The position numbers were made by a program, and so were the translations under genes. From NCBI GenBank assembly GCA_021811745.1, contig JAJZNH010000779.1:1603-7328 (forward strand): a stretch of DNA of 5,726 nt. The letters are read 5' to 3'. This document shows, piece by piece, positions 1 through 5,726 of this stretch (position 1 is its first letter; each line of letters starts with the position of its first letter). The DNA is from Acidobacteriota bacterium. Its GTDB lineage: Bacteria > Acidobacteriota > Terriglobia > Terriglobales > Acidobacteriaceae. The notes below the pieces were generated by a model. It was not told where the DNA came from and searched no databases. It saw nothing but the letters and a program-made list of their open reading frames with translations.

Positions 1-101
1 AGCAGAGAGGTATTGGCCGCGTTGACGATCGCGTCGACGGTGAGCCGTGTGATATCGCCGGGTACAGCCTTCAGTTCCACGTTGCATCGCTCCCCGCTCA
101 T
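1..101 (-). CDS. Macro-domain protein, N-terminal fragment (gene continues past the window edge)
   Basis: Read on the minus strand from the ATG at 101-99, this gives 33 codons before the window ends. Residues 14-33 (PGDITRLTVDAIVNAANTSL) are the hallmark first block of a macro domain. Asp16 in GDIT is expected to contact the adenine, and the NAAN stretch (27-30) lines the ADP-ribose pocket. The start resembles E. coli YmdB and related O-acetyl-ADP-ribose deacetylases, cytoplasmic enzymes that hydrolyse ADP-ribose esters or remove ADP-ribose from proteins. The glycine-rich loop and catalytic Asp of the YmdB type would follow beyond the window, so activity cannot be judged. A weak GGCGG at 111-115 lies nine bases before the ATG. 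The gene is divergent from the peptidase gene. The family is confident; the exact substrate is not known. Confidence 0.9.
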   Translation of the reverse strand, partial: MSGERCNVELKAVPGDITRLTVDAIVNAANTSL

Positions 102-425
102 TGTCGCATGCCGCCGAGTGGGAGAATTGTCCGCCCGCATGGGGCTCAAATGCTTACGGGACAGCAAGGTGATTGATATTTCCCCGGCGACTGCCGATGG
201 GAGTATTGTCGTAGGGACGGCCATGTGCATCTGCAAGGCAACAATTGCAGTGCCGGAGCGCTCTAAGTTTACGTTGCCGCAGGAAAGCTGTGCGTTGCGG
301 AGTCCAGGGTCGCCGTTTGTACCTGCCGTGCGGAACCAGGCTGGAGCGCGGGTTCCCGGCAGAAGGCAATTTCTTGAATAACCTCAAGTTTTTGAAAGGT
401 TTGTGGCCGGGAAGGCGCGGACGAC
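102..425. other. Divergent intergenic region
   Basis: This stretch of 324 bases separates the minus-strand macro-domain gene from the plus-strand peptidase gene and should hold promoters for both. I see no convincing gene: the open frames in it have no recognisable domain, start with poor signals and overlap each other. No clear pair of -35 and -10 boxes stands out in either direction. The only local structure I can support is the inverted repeat at 373-388. GGGAAGG at 409-415 could serve as a ribosome binding site for the TTG at 426. Confidence 0.6.
373..388. repeat. Small inverted repeat, operator-like
   Basis: The sequence CTTGA-N6-TCAAG is a perfect 5-base inverted repeat with a 6-base spacer, followed by a run of five T. 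It lies about 40 bases before the peptidase start in the divergent region. The stem is too short for a confident intrinsic terminator. It could be a protein-binding site, but arms this short can arise by chance. Confidence 0.3.
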
Positions 426-584
426 TTGCTGAACATCGGCAGCTTCATTCCGGATGAGCCAGGCGCATTGGGGGTGCGCGGGGGGCAAGGTGCGGCCGGC
501 AGGTTGGCCGCCAGGCGTTGGCGCGCCGGTGTGCGCCTCTGCGTCGCGGGCGCGGCGCCGTTTCTGCTGATCCTTGCGGGTTGC
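426..584 (+). other. Lipoprotein signal peptide region
   Basis: From TTG 426 the lipid-bearing Cys is residue 53, codon 582-584. A basic n-region (RLAARRWRAGVR, residues 26-37) precedes a hydrophobic core and LAGC. A 52-residue signal peptide is long, and the first 20 or so residues (IGSFIPDEPGALG) do not look like one. TTG 504 (26 residues before Cys) or GTG 474 (36 before Cys, with CCAGG about ten bases upstream) would give a more usual length. The RRW is not followed by the rest of a Tat motif, so Sec export is more likely. Confidence 0.75.
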
Positions 585-2807
585 GGAGGAGGTTCGGCGT
601 CTGGCTCTGGGAACTCGTCGAACGGGGCCTTCACCATTTCTCCGGGTACGGCCACAATTGACACGACGGGTACGGCCACAATTGACACGAATTGTACGGG
701 CTGCAATGCGAGCAGTTCGGGAAGCGCCTATGAGCAGTTCACGGCTACGCTTAACAGCGGCGGCGCGGCCAGCGTGACCTGGACAGTGAGCGGGGGGGAT
801 GCGAGCGCCGGCGCGGGCAGCATCAACTCGAGTGGCCAGTACACACCGCCGAACTATTTGACCGCCGACAGCGCGACGATGACAGTGACCGCAACCCTGA
901 CTTCCAATTCAAGCCAGAAGGCGTCGGCGACGCTGAAGGTGACGCCGGGCTTCCTGCAGCCGCTGACGCCGGAGAACGTGGCCCTGGGCAGCGGCGGGAC
1001 GACGAAGGTGACCGGCTACATTGCCGAGGCCGGCGGATCGCTGGGGATCAACTACTCGGTGGCGGGCTCGGCGAACGGCTCGGGCAGCGGGCAGGGGACG
1101 TTGAACAATGCCAATTGCGTGCGCGATTCCCATGGAAAGGCATTTACCTACTGCACGGTGAACTATGCGGCCCCGGCGACGGTCTCTGCGACGAGCGCCA
1201 GTTACGTGGTGGGAACGATCGGGACTTCATCCTCGACGGAATCCACGGTGGTGCTGCTCAACAGCGAGGGCGTCAACAGCAACCCATCCAGCCACGAGCA
1301 ACAGTTGCCGACGCCAATCACACTGGGCAGCTCGGGCGGCAATAACAATTCCTACGACAGCAGCGGGGGCAACATTGTGGATTGCTGCGGCGGCACGCTG
1401 GGTTCGCTGATTAAGGATTCGAGCGGAATCCAGTATCTGCTCAGCAACAATCACGTGCTGGCGCGCAGCGATCAGGCCAGTATCGGCGAAACGATCATTC
1501 AGCCGGGACTGATCGAAGATAACTGCACGCCGTATCCGGGCGGCGCGGTGACGGCGGTGGGCACGCTGTCGGGTTTTGTCCCCATCAAGCCGCCCGCGGG
1601 TGTGACTACGGATGTGGATGCGGCCATCGCGCAGGTGAATCCTGGCGCGGTGAATTCCAGCGGGGCCATTCTGGAACTGGGATCGCTGCAAGGCAGCACG
1701 CTGGCCGCGGCGCCTCCAGGCATTTCCTCCACAGGTGGCAAAGGTGAAGCGGCGGCGGTCGGCATGACGGTGGCCAAGAGTGGGCGCACCACCGGGTTGA
1801 CCTGCGCCAACATCCTGGCATTTCCGCTGACTGTGAAGGTGGACTACTTCACCAACTGCGCGGAGACGACCCCGTATTCCACCAAGACCTATACCAACCA
1901 GGTCGGCATCGAGGGCAACCAGTTCAGCGATGCCGGGGACTCGGGCTCGCTGGTGGTGGATACCGCGACCGCGGAGCCGGTGGGGCTGTTTTTTGCGGGC
2001 GGGCAGACTTCCTCGGGTGTGGGCGAAGGTGTAGCCAATCCGGTGGGCGAGGTGTTAAGCGAGTTGAGCGCGCAGCCCTTTGCCCACGGAAATTCGTTTA
2101 CATTCGTAGGCACCGCGGATCACGCGGTGAGCTGCCTGAACTACGGCAACGGAACGGCGACGGCAGCGCAGGCGCGCACCCTGACCGGGGCGGAGATGGA
2201 CCGCACGGAGCAGGCGATGATGGAGGCTCGGGCGCTGGTGGATTCCAGGACCGGGATTCTGGGCGTAGCCACCGGCAAGAGCAGCGACCAGGGCGGGGAA
2301 GGGGCCGTGATTGTCTACGTCGACCCCAGGATGAACGCCACGGTTCCGGCGACGATCCACGGCGTGCGTACGGAGGTGATTCCGGCTAGTGCGCAGGCGG
2401 TGGCCACAGGAACGGCGGCGCAATCGCTTCTGGCGGCTGGCGTGCGGCCGCCCCTGCCGGATGCGGTCTTGCGCCAGGCCATCGGAACTCAGCAACAGAT
2501 CGCTTCTTCGCTGATGGCGCAAAACCCGGCGTTCTTTGGCGTGGGGGTGGGGCAAAGCCTCGACGATCCCACGCAGGCGGCGCTGGTGATTTACGTGGAC
2601 CGGACGCAGGTTCCGGCTCAACTGCCGGCCACCATCGCCGGCCTGCGTACACGCTACGTGATCATGGAGCGGCTGCACGTGACGCGCGCCTATCTTTCGC
2701 CGATTCCCAGGCGCAGCCATTGCATGCCGCATCCTGCGCCGGCCACGGTCAACTCCGGCCTGATCCAGACCAACCGGCTGCGTGGACTTGAAATCCGCAC
2801 ACCCTAA
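426..2807 (+). CDS. Secreted lipoprotein: Ig-like modules plus Nal1-like trypsin-fold serine peptidase with duplicated C-terminal domain
   Basis: Predicted surface or periplasmic serine peptidase, 793 residues if it starts at TTG 426. A hydrophobic segment (38-52) ends in lipobox LAGC, with Cys53 as the lipid anchor. A Ser/Gly linker is followed by an Ig-like module (about 67-175, ending near SSGQYTPP and SATLKVTP) and a probable second one (176-280). The peptidase spans about 290-550: GTLGSLI, LLSNNHVLA with His343, TTDVDAAIA with Asp398 (Asp396 is an alternative), VAKSGRTTGLTC, and GDSGSLV with Ser506. The triad and the SNNHVLA and SGRTTG blocks match the Nal1-like branch of trypsin-fold peptidases. 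Two copies of a GVxxGxS...VIVYVD...VPATIxGxRT domain follow (610-652 and 703-745). Eleven cysteines after the anchor (including 90, 93, 320, 321, 367, 460, 478) could form disulfides. No in-frame ATG precedes the signal peptide, so the start is uncertain: TTG 426, TTG 468, GTG 474, TTG 504 or GTG 531. The substrate is unknown. Confidence 0.85.
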   Translation: MLNIGSFIPDEPGALGVRGGQGAAGRLAARRWRAGVRLCVAGAAPFLLILAGCGGGSASGSGNSSNGAFTISPGTATIDTTGTATIDTNCTGCNASSSGSAYEQFTATLNSGGAASVTWTVSGGDASAGAGSINSSGQYTPPNYLTADSATMTVTATLTSNSSQKASATLKVTPGFLQPLTPENVALGSGGTTKVTGYIAEAGGSLGINYSVAGSANGSGSGQGTLNNANCVRDSHGKAFTYCTVNYAAPATVSATSASYVVGTIGTSSSTESTVVLLNSEGVNSNPSSHEQQLPTPITLGSSGGNNNSYDSSGGNIVDCCGGTLGSLIKDSSGIQYLLSNNHVLARSDQASIGETIIQPGLIEDNCTPYPGGAVTAVGTLSGFVPIKPPAGVTTDVDAAIAQVNPGAVNSSGAILELGSLQGSTLAAAPPGISSTGGKGEAAAVGMTVAKSGRTTGLTCANILAFPLTVKVDYFTNCAETTPYSTKTYTNQVGIEGNQFSDAGDSGSLVVDTATAEPVGLFFAGGQTSSGVGEGVANPVGEVLSELSAQPFAHGNSFTFVGTADHAVSCLNYGNGTATAAQARTLTGAEMDRTEQAMMEARALVDSRTGILGVATGKSSDQGGEGAVIVYVDPRMNATVPATIHGVRTEVIPASAQAVATGTAAQSLLAAGVRPPLPDAVLRQAIGTQQQIASSLMAQNPAFFGVGVGQSLDDPTQAALVIYVDRTQVPAQLPATIAGLRTRYVIMERLHVTRAYLSPIPRRSHCMPHPAPATVNSGLIQTNRLRGLEIRTP
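643..690 (+). repeat. Perfect 24-base tandem duplication in the peptidase gene
   Basis: Positions 643-666 and 667-690 are identical, giving an in-frame duplication of eight residues (GTATIDTT then GTATIDTN). It lies in the linker between the lipid anchor and the first Ig-like module. The absence of any difference between copies suggests a recent slippage event, and the location in a linker suggests it is tolerated. Confidence 0.95.
2253..2660 (+). repeat. Two diverged copies of a small C-terminal domain in the peptidase
   Basis: Residues 610-652 (2253-2381) and 703-745 (2532-2660) align over their length. Each has a GVxxG turn, a hydrophobic strand ending in (V/I)(I)VYVD or VIYVD, then VPATIHGVRT or LPATIAGLRT. 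The copies are about 50 residues apart, joined by a helical Ala/Gln-rich stretch. The pattern resembles the small beta-rich module that I recall lying before the catalytic domain in many Nal1-like bacterial peptidases. The family memory was not checked by a search. Confidence 0.75.
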
Positions 2808-2808
2808 C

Positions 2809-2820
2809 CCGGCTAGCCGG
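2809..2820. repeat. 12-base palindrome just after the peptidase stop codon
   Basis: CCGGCTAGCCGG is perfectly self-complementary and begins one base after the TAA. It could form a short CCGG stem, but the bases that follow are A-rich on the plus strand, not a T-run, so it lacks the form of a rho-independent terminator for the peptidase gene. It is recorded as a palindrome of unknown role. Confidence 0.35.
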
Positions 2821-3004
2821 AACCAAAAAGGCGTCCAAAAACGGAAAGTTGGAGCCTTCGTCAAAATGACCTCGAAGGTGCATGGATATTGGCCTTCGCA
2901 TACACCACAGAAGATATTCCGCGCATAAATCCTGTCTTGGACAAGAGTGTCGCCAGGGGCTCCATTTTTTGGCAGCCCAGAATGGCGCAGGTATTCCGGC
3001 CGGT

Positions 3005-3023
3005 AATTCGCCGAATATTCGCC
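3005..3023. promoter_or_regulatory. Overlapping palindrome and direct repeat in the uvrB promoter
   Basis: CGAATATTCG at 3012-3021 is a perfect 10-base palindrome. ATTCGCC occurs at 3006-3012 and again at 3017-3023, eleven bases apart, about one turn of the helix. Together they fill the place where the -35 element should be, ahead of the TATAAT at 3031. This is the layout of a repressor site over a promoter. CGAAT-ATTCG has a loose likeness to LexA boxes of the CGAAC-N4-GTTCG type but lacks the key C and G positions. The regulator is not identified. Confidence 0.4.
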
Positions 3024-3030
3024 TGTCGCC

Positions 3031-3036
3031 TATAAT
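3031..3036 (+). promoter_or_regulatory. uvrB promoter -10 box, probably giving a leaderless transcript
   Basis: A perfect TATAAT ends seven bases before the ATG at 3044. Transcription normally begins about seven bases past the -10 box, which places +1 on or next to the A of the start codon. There is no Shine-Dalgarno sequence in the CGAAAGC between them. No -35 consensus lies 16-18 bases upstream; that space is taken by the repeats at 3005-3023. Confidence 0.6.
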
Positions 3037-3043
3037 CGAAAGC

Positions 3044-5035
3044 ATGGATTTTCAGTTGGTCACCAGCTATAAGCCCAGGGGCGATCAGCCGCGGGCCATC
3101 GACGAGCTGGTTCGAGGCCTGGCTGGCGGCGAAAAGCACCAGGTCCTGCTAGGGGTCACAGGCTCCGGTAAGACTTTCACCATGGCCAAGGTCATTGAGC
3201 AGTCCAACCGGCCGGCGCTCATCCTCGCCCACAACAAGACGCTGGCCGCCCAGCTCTTCCACGAGTTCAAGCAGTTCTTCCCTTCGAATGCCGTCGAGTA
3301 CTTCGTCAGCTATTACGACTACTACCAGCCCGAAGCCTACATCCCGGCCGGGGACCTCTACATCGAGAAGGAAGCCACCATCAACGAGGAGCTGGACAAG
3401 CTGCGGCTGTCGGCCACCCGGTCGCTGTTCGAGCGCCGCGACGCCATCATCGTCAGCTCGGTAAGCTGCATCTACGGCCTGGGCTCGCCAGAGGCTTATT
3501 ACGGCATGCTGCTGCTGCTCGAGAAGGGCCAGCGCATCAGCCGCAAGGACATTACGCGGCGGCTGGTGGAGATCCTGTACGAGCGCAACGACACCGACTT
3601 CCGCCGCGGCACATTTCGAGTGCGGGGAGACATTATCGAGGTGTTTCCAACTTACGACGAGTCGGCGTTCCGCATCGAGCTGTTCGGCGACGAGATTGAA
3701 TCGCTCTCGCAGATCGATCCCCTGTTCGGCACGGTGAAGCAGAAATATTCGCGGCTGCCGATTTATCCCAAGAGCCATTATGTGGTCCAGCCGGAGCGCA
3801 AGGCCGAGGCTATCGACTCGATTGTGAAGGAGCTGAACGAGTGGGTGGCGCAGCTCGAGGCCGAGGGCCGCATGGTGGAGGCGCAGCGGGTCCATCAGCG
3901 CACCCGGTTCGACCTGGAAATGATCAAGTCGATGGGCTACTGCCACGGCATCGAGAACTACTCGCGGCATTTCTCCGGCCGCCTGCCCGGCGAGGCCCCG
4001 CCCACCCTGCTTGACTACTTCCCGCGCGACTACATCCTCTTCATCGACGAGAGCCACGCCACCATTCCGCAGGTTCACGGAATGTGGCACGGCGACCGCA
4101 GCCGCAAACAGACGCTCGTGGACTACGGGTTCCGCCTGCCTTCGGCGATGGACAACCGCCCGCTGAAGTTCGACGAGTTTGAGAACCGGGTGAGCCAAGC
4201 CATCTATGTGTCGGCTACGCCGGGGCCGTACGAGCTGACGCGATCGGCGGGAGTGGTCGTCGAGCAGGTGATCCGACCCACCGGATTAGTTGATCCAGAG
4301 GTTGAGATTCGGCCCGTAAAGGGGCAGATCGACGACCTGTTAGCGGAAATTCGCGACCGGGCCAAGCGGAACGAGCGAGTGCTGGTGACAACGCTGACCA
4401 AACGGATGGCCGAAGACCTGGCTGGCTATTACACCGAGGTGGGCGTACGCTGCCGCTACATGCACTCGGAAATCGAGACCCTGGAGCGCGTCAAACTGCT
4501 GTCCGGTCTGCGCAAGGGCGAGTTCGACGTGCTCATCGGCATCAACCTGCTGCGTGAGGGGCTGGACCTGCCCGAGGTTTCGCTGGTGGCGATTCTCGAT
4601 GCCGATAAGGAAGGATTTTTGCGGTCGGCGGGGTCGCTGATCCAGACCATGGGCCGGGCGGCGCGGCATTTGGAGGGGAGGGCGATTCTGTATGCCGATC
4701 GGATGACGGATTCCATGCGGCGCGCAATCGACGAGACCAGCCGCCGGCGGGAGATTCAGCGCGCCTATAACGAGGAGAACGGGATCGTCCCGCAGTCGAT
4801 CATCAGCAAGATCGAAATGGGCCTGGCCAACATCCTGAAGACGGAGTACGGCGACGTCATGGAAGAGGAAGCCGAGGGGATTCCGGACTTTACCAGTCAG
4901 GAGCAGCTCGACGCCTACATCTCCCGGCTGGAGGCGGAGATGCGGGAGGCCGCCAGGAAGTTCGAGTTTGAAAGAGCAGCCAAGCTGAGGGACGCCATCA
5001 AGGAGTTGCGCGAGAAGGAGTTCCTCTTCGGGTGA
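3044..5035 (+). CDS. uvrB: Excinuclease ABC subunit UvrB
   Basis: The damage-verifying helicase of nucleotide excision repair. It is loaded on DNA by UvrA, inserts a hairpin between the strands, and recruits UvrC for incision. It has 663 residues (E. coli UvrB has 673). Walker A GVTGSGKT is at 37-44. The beta-hairpin with its aromatic tip is [10 protein letters not shown] (90-99) running to IEKEATIN. Motif II is DESH (335-338), motif III VSATP (389-393), and motif [10 protein letters not shown] (534-541). The C-terminal UVR motif that binds UvrC is about 618-656 ([17 protein letters not shown]). All expected motifs are present. The ATG at 3044 is chosen because [16 protein letters not shown] matches the normal N-terminus. 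An in-frame ATG at 2882 would add 54 residues unlike any UvrB. The gene stands alone with over 200 bases on each side, so it is probably monocistronic. Confidence 0.98.
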   Translation: MDFQLVTSYKPRGDQPRAIDELVRGLAGGEKHQVLLGVTGSGKTFTMAKVIEQSNRPALILAHNKTLAAQLFHEFKQFFPSNAVEYFVSYYDYYQPEAYIPAGDLYIEKEATINEELDKLRLSATRSLFERRDAIIVSSVSCIYGLGSPEAYYGMLLLLEKGQRISRKDITRRLVEILYERNDTDFRRGTFRVRGDIIEVFPTYDESAFRIELFGDEIESLSQIDPLFGTVKQKYSRLPIYPKSHYVVQPERKAEAIDSIVKELNEWVAQLEAEGRMVEAQRVHQRTRFDLEMIKSMGYCHGIENYSRHFSGRLPGEAPPTLLDYFPRDYILFIDESHATIPQVHGMWHGDRSRKQTLVDYGFRLPSAMDNRPLKFDEFENRVSQAIYVSATPGPYELTRSAGVVVEQVIRPTGLVDPEVEIRPVKGQIDDLLAEIRDRAKRNERVLVTTLTKRMAEDLAGYYTEVGVRCRYMHSEIETLERVKLLSGLRKGEFDVLIGINLLREGLDLPEVSLVAILDADKEGFLRSAGSLIQTMGRAARHLEGRAILYADRMTDSMRRAIDETSRRREIQRAYNEENGIVPQSIISKIEMGLANILKTEYGDVMEEEAEGIPDFTSQEQLDAYISRLEAEMREAARKFEFERAAKLRDAIKELREKEFLFG

Positions 5036-5042
5036 GCGCGGG

Positions 5043-5065
5043 GGACGGCATGCGGCGGACGGCAT
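5043..5065 (+). repeat. Short direct repeat after uvrB
   Basis: GGACGGCAT occurs at 5043-5051 and 5057-5065, a 14-base period, just past the uvrB stop. The role is unknown; it may be a slippage product. No intrinsic terminator with a stem and T-run is evident nearby: GGAA and TTCC at 5068-5084 can pair over only four bases. Confidence 0.5.
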
Positions 5066-5154
5066 AAGGAAGCGATTTGTTCCCTATTCCGTCTATATTT
5101 CCATTGATTCTCGTCACATCGCGGCGCCTGCACCGGTTGAGTGCTCGATTTTGA

Positions 5155-5170
5155 AGTGACATGAATCACA
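5155..5170. promoter_or_regulatory. CRP/FNR-family-like operator upstream of ccmF
   Basis: AGTGA-CATGAA-TCACA matches the CRP consensus TGTGA-N6-TCACA at nine of ten defined positions. A further TCACA half site lies at 5114-5118. If the TTGACA at 5190-5195 is the -35 box, transcription would begin near 5225 and the palindrome centre would sit near -62, the classic place for a class I CRP-type activator. CRP/FNR-family proteins often control respiratory and cytochrome c genes, which fits the gene downstream. The cognate regulator is not in the window. Confidence 0.45.
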
Positions 5171-5189
5171 TGCTGGCTGGCCTGCCGGC

Positions 5190-5195
5190 TTGACA
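5190..5195 (+). promoter_or_regulatory. Candidate -35 box for ccmF
   Basis: A perfect TTGACA lies 69 bases before the ccmF start. At normal spacing the -10 position reads GGCCCG, which is not a match. The promoter may therefore depend on an activator, or the hexamer may be fortuitous. Confidence 0.35.
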
Positions 5196-5255
5196 ATCAT
5201 TCCGAAGGTAGAGGCCCGCACGGTCCTTTCCCCGCGTGCGTGAGAAAATCTACAT

Positions 5256-5260
5256 GGAGA
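5256..5260 (+). promoter_or_regulatory. Ribosome binding site of ccmF
   Basis: GGAGA sits four bases before the ATG at 5265 (GGAG with a five-base gap). It supports that start over the out-of-frame ATG at 5254, which overlaps the site itself. This gene has a normal leader, unlike uvrB. Confidence 0.7.
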
Positions 5261-5264
5261 TCTC

Positions 5265-5726
5265 ATGGCAGCGTTTGGCAGTTTTGCCCTCTTAATTGCG
5301 TTGGCGCTCGCGGCCTATAACCTTCTCGCGGGCACGGTTGCACTTTCCTGCATTGCCTCGGGGCCAGCGTTGGCGGTGCGGCCTAACCGGTTGCAGATTC
5401 TGCTGGGCCGGATTTCCGCCCGGATTTCGCCCGAACGGCTGGCCGATACCGCCCGCCGGGCCGGCATTGCCGGATTTGTGGCGGTCACCGCAGCGGCATT
5501 TGCGCTGGTCTACTCGGTCTTCACCAACGACTTCTCCATCACCTACATCATGGAGCACTCCAACCGCGCTCTGCCTGCCGCCTATAAGTTCGCGGCGCTG
5601 TGGAGCGGGCAGGAAGGCTCGCTGCTCTTCTGGGCGTGGCTGCTGGCGGCGTACGGGTTCGTCCTGCGCCTGATGCACAAGAACGACGTGAAGCTCTATG
5701 CCTATGCGGGCACGATCCTGGCGGGC
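5265..5726 (+). CDS. ccmF: CcmF-family cytochrome c haem lyase subunit, N-terminal fragment
   Basis: Inner-membrane protein of cytochrome c maturation system I. CcmF works with CcmH (and CcmI where present) to attach haem delivered by CcmE to apocytochrome c on the periplasmic side. The first 154 residues are present and the rest lies beyond the window. Membrane segments are seen at about 4-30, 68-86 and 117-137, with a fourth beginning near 145. The family block VYSVFTNDFSITYIMEHSN (82-100), followed by ALPAAYKFAALWSGQEGSLLFW (102-123), matches CcmF/NrfE closely. A basic stretch between the first two membrane segments (39-66, RPNRLQILLGRISARISPERLAD) is probably a cytoplasmic loop; it looks longer than in E. 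coli CcmF. The tryptophan-rich haem-handling motif and the haem-binding His residues fall later and cannot be checked. NrfE is the main alternative name, since the two are close relatives. Confidence 0.9.
   Translation, partial: MAAFGSFALLIALALAAYNLLAGTVALSCIASGPALAVRPNRLQILLGRISARISPERLADTARRAGIAGFVAVTAAAFALVYSVFTNDFSITYIMEHSNRALPAAYKFAALWSGQEGSLLFWAWLLAAYGFVLRLMHKNDVKLYAYAGTILAG

Noticed and set aside
13..381. Plus-strand open frame of 122 codons at the left end
   Set aside because: Its first part runs antisense to the clear macro-domain start on the minus strand, and the rest has no recognisable domain or good start signal.
1227..1691. Minus-strand open frame within the peptidase gene (and 2055-2864 likewise)
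   Set aside because: Arg/His-rich composition typical of antisense frames opposite a GC-rich gene; the sense strand encodes a complete peptidase with its triad.
2855..2878. CCTTCG...CGAAGG inverted repeat as a terminator for the peptidase gene
   Set aside because: The inner part pairs imperfectly and no T-run follows, so terminator status is not supported.
2882..3043. In-frame upstream extension of uvrB (54 residues from ATG 2882)
   Set aside because: The residues match no UvrB N-terminus, whereas the protein from 3044 begins exactly as the family does. The stretch also contains the promoter-like TATAAT.
3149..4198. Long minus-strand open frame of 349 codons inside uvrB
   Set aside because: It is the antisense shadow of a conserved gene in GC-rich DNA, Val/Leu/His-rich, with no domain pattern.
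4286..4342. Two rare TTA leucine codons close together in uvrB, as a sign of recombination
   Set aside because: Two codons are too few to show foreign origin, and the protein stays on the family consensus throughout.
5176..5195. Sigma-54 type promoter (TGGC followed by TTG)
   Set aside because: The second element reads TTGAC rather than TTGC, and the invariant GC is missing.
5292..5678. Overlapping open frames on both strands within ccmF
   Set aside because: The frame from 5265 has a ribosome binding site and clear CcmF motifs; the others are Arg/Pro-rich shadows.

Overview
The window is GC-rich bacterial chromosomal DNA holding two complete genes and the ends of two others. It has no RNA gene, insertion sequence or CRISPR array that I can see. 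The style points to Acidobacteriota, probably a Terriglobia-type soil organism. The clues are the lipoprotein start LAGCGGG followed by Ser/Gly-rich linker, Ig-like modules ending in SSGQYTPP, and a UvrB close to the general bacterial consensus. This taxonomic call is inference from sequence style and was not tested by a search.

Layout from left to right. (1) The first 101 bases, minus strand, are the N-terminal 33 codons of a macro-domain protein (ADP-ribose or O-acetyl-ADP-ribose hydrolase type). The gene runs out of the window. (2) Positions 102-425 are a divergent intergenic region with no convincing gene and one small inverted repeat. (3) About 426-2807, plus strand, encodes a large secreted lipoprotein: signal peptide with lipobox, Ig-like modules, a trypsin-fold serine peptidase of the Nal1-like type with an intact His/Asp/Ser triad, and a C-terminal pair of repeated small domains. 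(4) Positions 2808-3043 are intergenic and end in a perfect TATAAT seven bases before the next start. (5) Positions 3044-5035, plus strand, are uvrB, the excision-repair helicase, complete at 663 residues. (6) Positions 5036-5264 are intergenic, with a CRP/FNR-like palindrome, a consensus TTGACA and a good ribosome binding site. (7) Position 5265 to the end, plus strand, is the N-terminal 154 codons of a CcmF-family cytochrome c haem lyase subunit.

The three plus-strand genes are separated by more than 200 bases each and seem to be independent transcription units, not one operon. Their jobs (cell-surface proteolysis, DNA repair, cytochrome c maturation) do not form one pathway. The items most worth a second look are the unusual domain order of the peptidase, the probable leaderless uvrB transcript with overlapping repeats in its promoter, and the CRP/FNR-like site ahead of ccmF. 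I found no clear evidence of a new defence or mobile system.
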